DNA of 5,236 bases. Source: Chloroflexota bacterium (GTDB lineage: Bacteria; Chloroflexota; Anaerolineae; Promineifilales; Promineifilaceae). This document shows positions 1 through 4,249 of this stretch, piece by piece. The stretch is taken from contig JAJRTP010000423.1 of the NCBI GenBank assembly GCA_024278255.1, positions 1 through 5,236 of the forward strand. The letters run 5' to 3'. Position numbers and translations under genes: made by a program. The notes beneath the pieces are model-generated. The model was not told the origin of the DNA, searched no databases, and saw only the letters and a list, made by a program, of their open reading frames with translations. How positions within the stretch are numbered: position 1 is the stretch's first letter; the number at the start of each line of letters is the position of its first letter.

Positions 1-1415
1 AAATCACCCGCCCCGGCCCGGTTTACCAAGCCCAGCAGCCCATCCACATTCCGCAAGCTGTTTTCCGGCGACTGGACAATTTCCAAAGCAAACTGACCGC
101 TAAAGGTAGATGGGTGGGGATAACGCACGGTGTAGGTGACACCGCCGGTTTCCGTTGCCGGGATGAAGCCGGGCGGGGGTGTGCCGATGGCGTTGATTGT
201 AGTGGTGATGTCCCGGTGAGTGGCTGGGTCCAGATCGCGGTCAAAGATAGTTTGTACGTGGTTGATGACGCCGGGCGAGTCGGTGATGAGCAGGACGCCG
301 CGCCGGCCCCAGGTTCCGTCACTTTTGTCATCGTAGGGTAGGCTGTTGGGGCTGAGGTTTTCGCTGCTGATGATCACTTGTTGGTCGTCAATGAGAATGA
401 ATTTGGCGTGGATGTATTTGTAACGATTAGCGATGTCGCGGGTGGCGTCGTTGATCATAAACCAGCAAGCGCCGCCAGCCAATTCTAGCTGCTGGCAAAT
501 GTAGCGTTCCTGATCGCTGGCTCCACCGGGCGGGCTGCCTTCCATGAGCAGGGTAACGCTGACGCCGCGATTTTGGGCAGCAATCAGGGCGTTCATTATA
601 CCGATGTTCTCGAAGGTGTGGCTTTCGATTTGGATGCTGGTTTGGGCGGTGTTGAGGGTGGCGATCAGAACATCATAAGCGTTATCGGGGGCGATGGCCA
701 CGGTGAGTGTGGCGGTTTGGGTGATTATGTACGTCTGGAAAAATTCGTCTAGGTCCCAGCCGGGGTAGAGAACTTTACGGCCGTTCACCACATCCCCTCT
801 TTCCTGCGCCCAATCTACGGCCGTATCCGTGTCCGGTACAGGCAGCCCGGTTTGCTGTCTGCGCTTGCGGTAGAGAATCTGGCCTTCTTCGCCAAAATCG
901 GGTGTGCGGGGGACAGATGCGCCATTCCAGTCATCAATAGTTGTATCGCCGCTTTTGTACACCAGCACGTCAACGACTTCACTGGTGTTGTCCAGCAAAA
1001 TCACTTCGTCGCCGCCATTGGCATAACCGGGCCAACTGCCGCTGGCAAAGTTGGGTACGCTGGCGGAGGTGTCGTTGACTTCAAAATCAGGCCAGAAACC
1101 GAATTGACGCTGAAAAGCGGCCCCGTCTTTAGCCAGCCAGATTGTTTGCTGCGGGGCAATGCTGACGCCGTCGGTGATAACCAGTTTGCTGCTGTCTACG
1201 GCATCGTTGATGGCCCAGCCGCTGAGGTCTACGGCCGTACCGCCGACATTGATCAAACGTACCGCTTCGTCCAGGTCCTGGCTTTCCAGGCCGTCGTAAA
1301 GAACCGCGTCAATGAGTACGGCCGTACTCGTGGCCTGGGTCTGGCTGATGAGGCTGACAAATAAGAATGCGGGCAAAATCAAGGCGGCTAAAAGCCACAG
1401 GCTTCGTTTGAACAT
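1..1415 (-). CDS. Secreted lamin-tail / phospholipase D-like protein (3' end outside window)
   Basis: The 471 visible codons are open, from an ATG preceded by AAGGAG at 5-nt spacing. Residues 1-28 form a signal peptide (MFKR, then a hydrophobic stretch to about 24, possible cleavage after TQA28). Residues about 33-165 resemble a lamin-tail domain (DEAVRLINVGGTAVDLSGWA, later GDEVILLDN), a beta-sandwich common in secreted bacterial proteins. From about 240 a phospholipase D-like domain follows, with one HKD motif: H336, K338, D343 and then SSEN at 350-353. The family norm is GSxN, so serine replaces the glycine. A second repeat seems to begin near 440 and is cut by the window edge, so the second HKD motif cannot be checked. 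PLD-superfamily enzymes cleave or transfer phosphodiester bonds through a covalent phosphohistidine. Here the substrate could be extracellular nucleic acid or phospholipid; the sequence does not decide. Export is inferred from the signal peptide. Architecture is well supported, substrate is not. Confidence 0.88.
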   Translation of the reverse strand, partial: MFKRSLWLLAALILPAFLFVSLISQTQATSTAVLIDAVLYDGLESQDLDEAVRLINVGGTAVDLSGWAINDAVDSSKLVITDGVSIAPQQTIWLAKDGAAFQRQFGFWPDFEVNDTSASVPNFASGSWPGYANGGDEVILLDNTSEVVDVLVYKSGDTTIDDWNGASVPRTPDFGEEGQILYRKRRQQTGLPVPDTDTAVDWAQERGDVVNGRKVLYPGWDLDEFFQTYIITQTATLTVAIAPDNAYDVLIATLNTAQTSIQIESHTFENIGIMNALIAAQNRGVSVTLLMEGSPPGGASDQERYICQQLELAGGACWFMINDATRDIANRYKYIHAKFILIDDQQVIISSENLSPNSLPYDDKSDGTWGRRGVLLITDSPGVINHVQTIFDRDLDPATHRDITTTINAIGTPPPGFIPATETGGVTYTVRYPHPSTFSGQFALEIVQSPENSLRNVDGLLGLVNRAGAGD

Positions 1416-1420
1416 GGTAT

Positions 1421-1426
1421 CTCCTT
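1421..1426 (-). promoter_or_regulatory. Shine-Dalgarno of the lamin-tail/PLD gene
   Basis: The minus strand reads AAGGAG, then ATACC, then ATG, giving a 5-nt spacing. This fixes the start at 1415. The site lies just downstream, in the mRNA sense, of the inverted-repeat arm ending at 1435, so leader folding could affect its access. Confidence 0.8.
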
Positions 1427-1434
1427 TTTTGGGC

Positions 1435-1521
1435 GAGTACAACAGATTCGGAAAGAAACAGATACTTTCCCAGCGAAAATCTGTTCCTTCCTCCATCTGT
1501 TGTACTCTTCCTGTTGTACTC
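1435..1521. repeat. Imperfect inverted repeat with an extra direct copy in the divergent intergenic region
   Basis: The arms 1435-1463 and 1479-1507 are inverted copies matching at 24 of 29 positions; the outer 13 (GAGTACAACAGAT / ATCTGTTGTACTC) match perfectly. The loop is 15 nt. An 11-base unit, CTGTTGTACTC, occurs again at 1511-1521, exactly 14 bases after its copy at 1497-1507. In the leader of the minus-strand gene, the arm next to the ribosome-binding site could therefore pair with either of two upstream copies. Alternatively the three copies are binding sites for a DNA-binding protein. The repeats are seen directly; any function is inferred. There is no T-run, so it is not an intrinsic terminator in either direction. 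Confidence 0.75.
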
Positions 1522-1579
1522 CTAGCGGTAAACATGGAACTACCATACAAAATCCGCTTGATTAGAAAATAGCAAACTC

Positions 1580-1599
1580 GTCCCAACGGGGACTTTTTT
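1580..1599 (+). terminator. Possible short intrinsic terminator
   Basis: GTCCC-AACG-GGGAC forms a 5-bp stem with a 4-nt loop and is followed by TTTTTTC on the plus strand. The shape fits a weak Rho-independent terminator, but no plus-strand gene lies directly upstream. It could block stray transcription entering the lipoprotein gene, or be a chance hairpin. The short stem limits confidence. Confidence 0.35.
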
Positions 1600-1602
1600 C
1601 TC

Positions 1603-1611
1603 TGGTACAAT
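1603..1611 (+). promoter_or_regulatory. Extended -10 promoter of the serine hydrolase gene, probably leaderless
   Basis: TGGTACAAT fits the extended -10 form TGn-TAnAAT. No convincing -35 lies 16-18 bases upstream, as is usual for extended -10 promoters. Transcription would be expected to start about 6-8 bases after position 1611, essentially at the ATG at 1620. No Shine-Dalgarno is visible between the -10 and the ATG. Together this suggests a leaderless mRNA. Confidence 0.5.
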
Positions 1612-1619
1612 CCCGCCCC

Positions 1620-3047
1620 ATGCAGGCACTCATCAAACCTCACTGGCTCACGGCCGTATTCCTTTTGCTCCTCCTTGGCTTGACGGCTTGCGAACGGCCG
1701 TCTGACCCGGCAGCGATAGTGGCGGCCAATCCGGCTGCGGCAACAACGCCTTTAGCCCCCACGCCTACCCTGGCTTCTACTCATCTGCCGCCACCGACGC
1801 CTGACGCGACGGCCGTATCCCCTGCCTTCACGCCCACGCCCACGCTCACCCCCACCCCTTTCTACACCGGCCCTCTGTCTCCACCCTGCGGCCTGTCTTT
1901 GCCCATCTTGCCGGAACAGGCGGAAGCGGCCGTTACTGAATTGTCGCCTGATGCGGCGGCGTTGACGGCCGTAGAAGAAATCATCTGGCCCTCCGCCCGC
2001 CCCGCCTTGCAGCGCCTTCTGGACGAACCGGGCACGGTTGGGTTGGCGGCGTACCGGGTGGGAGATGAGGCCAACGGCGTCTACCTCAATGCCGACATGC
2101 AGATGCCCCTGGCTTCCGTCGTCAAACTGCTGCCTTTGGTGGCTTACGCAGAAGCGGTGGCAGCCGGCAAACTGGACCCCACCAGCACGGTGACGCTGGC
2201 TGAATTGGAGCAGTATTATCTGCCCGGCTACGATTTGGGATCGCACAACCGGGCGGTGCGCGAACTGCGGGAAAAAGGGCGCATTTTGCCCGACCCGGAG
2301 CGGATTTTGCTGGAAGATGTGCCCTGGATGATGGTGCGGCACAGTTCCAACGCCGCAGCCGATTATTTGCAGATGCTATTGGGGCAAGCGGCGATTGAGG
2401 CCACGGCCGTATCCCTGGGATTAACCGAACAAACCGCTCCCTGCACCTGGTTAGGGCAATTTATGGCGATGGCTAACCACACCCGCGCCGGCGTGGATGA
2501 CCGGCAGGCCATCGAAGCCTACCTGGCCGACCCGGACAGTTACGGTGCGGACGCCGCTTTGTTGACGGATGCTTTTGTCCAGGATGAGGCTTTTCGGCAG
2601 GCAGAAAATGAATGGCATCGGGACACGCGACGGCCGTCAGTCAATACCCAGCGTTTCTTCAGTCACAAGCTCAACGCCCACGGCACCGCCAACGAATACG
2701 CCGCCCTGATGGCCCGCCTGGCCCAAAACGGCCTGAGCAACGGCGACAGCAGCTTTCTGGCCCGGCGCTATCTGGAATGGCCCATGGTCTTTCCCGATAA
2801 CCAGGAACTATTCAGCAATCTGGGCTATAAAAATGGCTCCCTGCCCGGCATTTTGACCACAGTTTACTACGCCTACCCCCAGGGCGAAACCACCCCTGTC
2901 GTGGTCGTCCTCTTCTACAAAGAACTGCCGCAGCGTACTTACCGGCAGTGGCGCTATGGCTTGCCTTACGATGAATTGGCCCGCTGGCTCCTGGTCGATC
3001 CTCAGGCCATCCCCGCCCTGCGCCAACTTGTAAACCCTGAAAATTGA
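1620..3047 (+). CDS. Lipoprotein serine hydrolase, beta-lactamase/PBP fold
   Basis: This 475-residue protein begins with a lipoprotein signal: hydrophobic residues 10-21, lipobox LTAC and lipidated Cys24. Residues 25-85 form a low-complexity Pro/Thr/Ala linker (repeated PTPT) that would hold the domain away from the membrane. The catalytic domain has the three classic motifs in order: SVVK at 166-169 (SxxK nucleophile and base), SSN at 242-244 (SxN), and KNG at 404-406, where the family usually has K[TS]G. TANEYAALMARL (356-367) resembles the helix following the omega loop of class A beta-lactamases. By that register the deacylating Glu position falls near V341-N342, with no glutamate there, and the SxN-KNG gap is about 160 residues rather than about 100. 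This fits a DD-peptidase-like or other envelope serine hydrolase better than a true beta-lactamase. The start was chosen for the signal peptide and the adjacent promoter. It appears monocistronic; no clear terminator follows. Confidence 0.87.
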   Translation: MQALIKPHWLTAVFLLLLLGLTACERPSDPAAIVAANPAAATTPLAPTPTLASTHLPPPTPDATAVSPAFTPTPTLTPTPFYTGPLSPPCGLSLPILPEQAEAAVTELSPDAAALTAVEEIIWPSARPALQRLLDEPGTVGLAAYRVGDEANGVYLNADMQMPLASVVKLLPLVAYAEAVAAGKLDPTSTVTLAELEQYYLPGYDLGSHNRAVRELREKGRILPDPERILLEDVPWMMVRHSSNAAADYLQMLLGQAAIEATAVSLGLTEQTAPCTWLGQFMAMANHTRAGVDDRQAIEAYLADPDSYGADAALLTDAFVQDEAFRQAENEWHRDTRRPSVNTQRFFSHKLNAHGTANEYAALMARLAQNGLSNGDSSFLARRYLEWPMVFPDNQELFSNLGYKNGSLPGILTTVYYAYPQGETTPVVVVLFYKELPQRTYRQWRYGLPYDELARWLLVDPQAIPALRQLVNPEN

Positions 3048-3065
3048 ACTCAGAAAATCTCCTCC

Positions 3066-3093
3066 TTGCCCTCTCCTGAAAACCACCTATGAT
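3066..3093 (+). promoter_or_regulatory. Candidate promoter of the MscS-type gene
   Basis: TTGCCC (3066-3071) and TATGAT (3088-3093) are 16 bases apart. They resemble sigma70 -35 and -10 boxes, the -35 being weak. A start near 3100 would put the 122-bp insertion inside the 5' leader. Without the insertion the leader would be only about 25-30 nt. Confidence 0.4.
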
Positions 3094-3110
3094 ACCCTCA
3101 GAATTTTACA

Positions 3111-3120
3111 GTTGTGGAGG
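3111..3120 (+). repeat. Left 10-bp direct repeat (target-site duplication)
   Basis: GTTGTGGAGG directly abuts the left end of the palindromic element and is identical to 3243-3252. It is read as the target duplication made on insertion. It keeps the GGAGG ribosome-binding core but no longer sits near a start codon. Confidence 0.7.
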
Positions 3121-3242
3121 CTGATTGACTGACAAAACTTATCTCACCGCAGAGGACGCGGAGATCGCAGAGAGAAATGAAGGGAAAACCTCCGCGTTCT
3201 CTGCACTCTCTGCGGTGAAAAATGAGCTTGTCACTCAATGAG
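3121..3242. mobile_element. 122-bp MITE-like palindromic element
   Basis: The ends are inverted: CTGATTGACTGACAA (3121-3135) against the complement of 3228-3242, 13 of 15 matching. Inside lie longer arms, 3144-3174 and 3188-3218, aligning without gaps at 23 of 31 positions; the first 11 (TCACCGCAGAG) are perfect. The loop is 13 nt. The arms consist of loose CGCAGAGA-like units of about 9-10 bp repeated three times. Identical 10-bp direct repeats flank the element exactly. It codes for nothing convincing, so it would need a transposase supplied elsewhere. Non-coding palindromes rich in CTCTGCGGTGA-type units are, as I recall, frequent intergenic repeats in several bacterial groups. A plain intergenic palindrome is the alternative, but the exact direct repeats favour insertion. 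Confidence 0.72.
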
Positions 3243-3252
3243 GTTGTGGAGG
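3243..3252 (+). promoter_or_regulatory. Right 10-bp direct repeat carrying the MscS Shine-Dalgarno
   Basis: GTTGTGGAGG is identical to 3111-3120. Its GGAGG (3248-3252) stands 6 nt before the ATG at 3259 and is an excellent ribosome-binding site. It sets the MscS start and shows that the duplication kept translation signals intact after insertion. Confidence 0.78.
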
Positions 3253-3258
3253 TGAAAA

Positions 3259-4122
3259 ATGGGACAACTTCTGGACTTTTGGAATTATATTCAATCCGTG
3301 GCGGGTGTGGGATCATTTGATTTTCAAGGCGATATTTTATCAATAGCCGTCCATTTGCTTTTGGCCGTTATTGTTTTGTTTATAGGCCGGTGGTTGGCCA
3401 GAAGAATCCGCGTTATATTGCATCGTGCCCTTGTAAAGGCAGAACTCTCCCCTTCTTTAATCAATTTATTCGTCGCGGTGGTCTACTACAGCATTATTCT
3501 GTTGGCTGTTGTTTTAGCCCTGGCTGTAGCTGGCGTGCCCATGGACTCGATCATATTTATCGTCGGTGTGGTCGTTATCGTTCTGGCCATTGCCTTGCAA
3601 GATTCATTGGGTAACCTGGCGGCGGCCGTTATCTTCCTTTTGTTTCAGCCCTTCAAGGTGGGCGATATGGTGGAAGCGGCCGGTGTTTTTGGCACGGTGC
3701 AGGAAATCCAGATGTTTCGCACCTTGTTTTTGTCGCGGGATAATACGGCCGTATCCGTCCCCAACATGGCTATCCTCAACGGCAACATCACTAACTACTC
3801 CCAGGAAGGTGTTGTGCGGCTGGATATGGAATTTATGGTCAGCTACAGTGATGATTTACTCAAAGCCAAGCAGCTTTTGCAAGAGATTATTACCGGCAAT
3901 GACCATGTTTTGGCTGACCCGGCCCCGGTCATCGGCGTAAAAGAGTTGGGTGACAATGGCGTATCTTTTGTCTTTCGGCCGTTTGTAGCTGCCGATGATA
4001 TGTGGCAGGTGCGGTATGACCTCACCGAAAAAGTAAAACTGGCCTTTGATGAGGCCGGTATCACCATCCCTTTCCCGCAGCGGGATGTGCATATGTACCA
4101 GCAGGAGGTGACGGGAAAATAG
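3259..4122 (+). CDS. mscS: MscS-family small-conductance mechanosensitive channel
   Basis: The protein has 287 residues, nearly the same length as E. coli MscS (286). Hydrophobic segments fit TM1 (about 26-47), TM2 (about 68-92) and the pore-lining TM3 (about 97-130). The family signature follows: QDSLGNLAAAVIFLLFQPFK (114-133), then VGDMVEAAGVFGTVQEI and VPNMAILNGNITNYS in the beta domain. The cytoplasmic alpha/beta domain closes with GITIPFPQRDVHMY (267-280), the usual C-terminal motif. Such channels open under membrane tension during osmotic downshock and release solutes to protect the cell. The start is fixed by GGAGG at 6-nt spacing. The gene stands alone between a MITE-like insertion and a terminator-like palindrome. 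The symbol is by family; it could be any of several MscS paralogues of minimal size. Confidence 0.93.
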   Translation: MGQLLDFWNYIQSVAGVGSFDFQGDILSIAVHLLLAVIVLFIGRWLARRIRVILHRALVKAELSPSLINLFVAVVYYSIILLAVVLALAVAGVPMDSIIFIVGVVVIVLAIALQDSLGNLAAAVIFLLFQPFKVGDMVEAAGVFGTVQEIQMFRTLFLSRDNTAVSVPNMAILNGNITNYSQEGVVRLDMEFMVSYSDDLLKAKQLLQEIITGNDHVLADPAPVIGVKELGDNGVSFVFRPFVAADDMWQVRYDLTEKVKLAFDEAGITIPFPQRDVHMYQQEVTGK

Positions 4123-4129
4123 TTTTTTC

Positions 4130-4159
4130 TTGACAACGGCCGTCACTTTATTGTATAGT
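4130..4159 (+). promoter_or_regulatory. Sigma70-type promoter of the LacI-family gene
   Basis: TTGACA (4130-4135) is a perfect -35 and TATAGT (4154-4159) a good -10, with an 18-base spacer. It begins only 8 bases after the MscS stop codon. The iterated octamer ACGGCCGT occupies 4136-4143 of the spacer, directly after the -35. The expected start near 4165-4167 falls inside the palindrome that follows. Confidence 0.8.
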
Positions 4160-4193
4160 ATGCCCTGTATGGAACCGGTTCCATACAGGGCAT
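4160..4193. promoter_or_regulatory. Perfect 34-bp palindrome, probable LacI-family operator
   Basis: Every base from 4160 to 4176 pairs with 4177 to 4193. The core GGAACCGGTTCC has the central CG step typical of LacI-family operators, where the hinge-helix leucine inserts. It starts directly after the -10 and covers the expected transcription start, so bound repressor would block initiation. The adjacent regulator gene makes autorepression the simplest reading. Which protein binds here is inferred. Confidence 0.75.
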
Positions 4194-4200
4194 TTTTTTT
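4160..4200 (+). terminator. mscS: Intrinsic terminator of the MscS gene (same palindrome plus T-run)
   Basis: Transcripts reading out of the channel gene contain both arms of the 34-nt palindrome (stem about 15 bp, tetraloop CCGG or AACCGGTT) followed directly by eight U's. That is a textbook Rho-independent terminator. Transcripts starting at the downstream promoter lack the outer left arm. Confidence 0.7.
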
Positions 4201-4238
4201 AATCCTACCGCACCCCGCAACCGTCAATCCTGTAGGAA

Positions 4239-4244
4239 GAGGAG
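4239..4244 (+). promoter_or_regulatory. Shine-Dalgarno of the LacI-family gene
   Basis: GAGGAG lies 5 nt before the ATG at 4250, and an AGGA just upstream (4234-4237) adds a second weak match. It supports this start, which also gives an N-terminus in perfect register with other LacI-family proteins. Confidence 0.8.
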
Positions 4245-4249
4245 AATTG

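Noticed and set aside
852..1364. Plus-strand open frame of 170 codons
   Set aside because: It lies wholly antisense to the lamin-tail/PLD gene, which has a signal peptide, Shine-Dalgarno and recognisable domains. No family features are visible in the antisense product.
1718..1876. Pro-Thr repeats in the lipoprotein as a tandem DNA repeat
   Set aside because: The DNA copies are irregular. This is a normal low-complexity tether after a lipobox, not a discrete repeat array.
1752..2342. Minus-strand open frame of 196 codons
   Set aside because: Antisense to the serine hydrolase. Its composition is Arg/Gln/Gly-rich low complexity, typical of a shadow of GC-rich coding DNA.
3144..3218. CRISPR-like or attenuator reading of the repeated CGCAGAG units
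   Set aside because: The units are too short, not separated by unique spacers, and no T-run follows the hairpin. Exact flanking direct repeats favour a MITE-like insertion.
3098..3343. Minus-strand open frame of 81 codons
   Set aside because: It is a translation of the palindromic element running into the antisense of mscS. Its middle part simply reads the CTCTGCG-type repeat units, a common source of spurious predicted proteins.
4203..4237. TCCTAC / GTAGGA inverted pair in the LacI-gene leader
   Set aside because: Only 6 bp with a 23-nt loop. It does not cover the main GAGGAG, so there is no good case for a regulatory structure.
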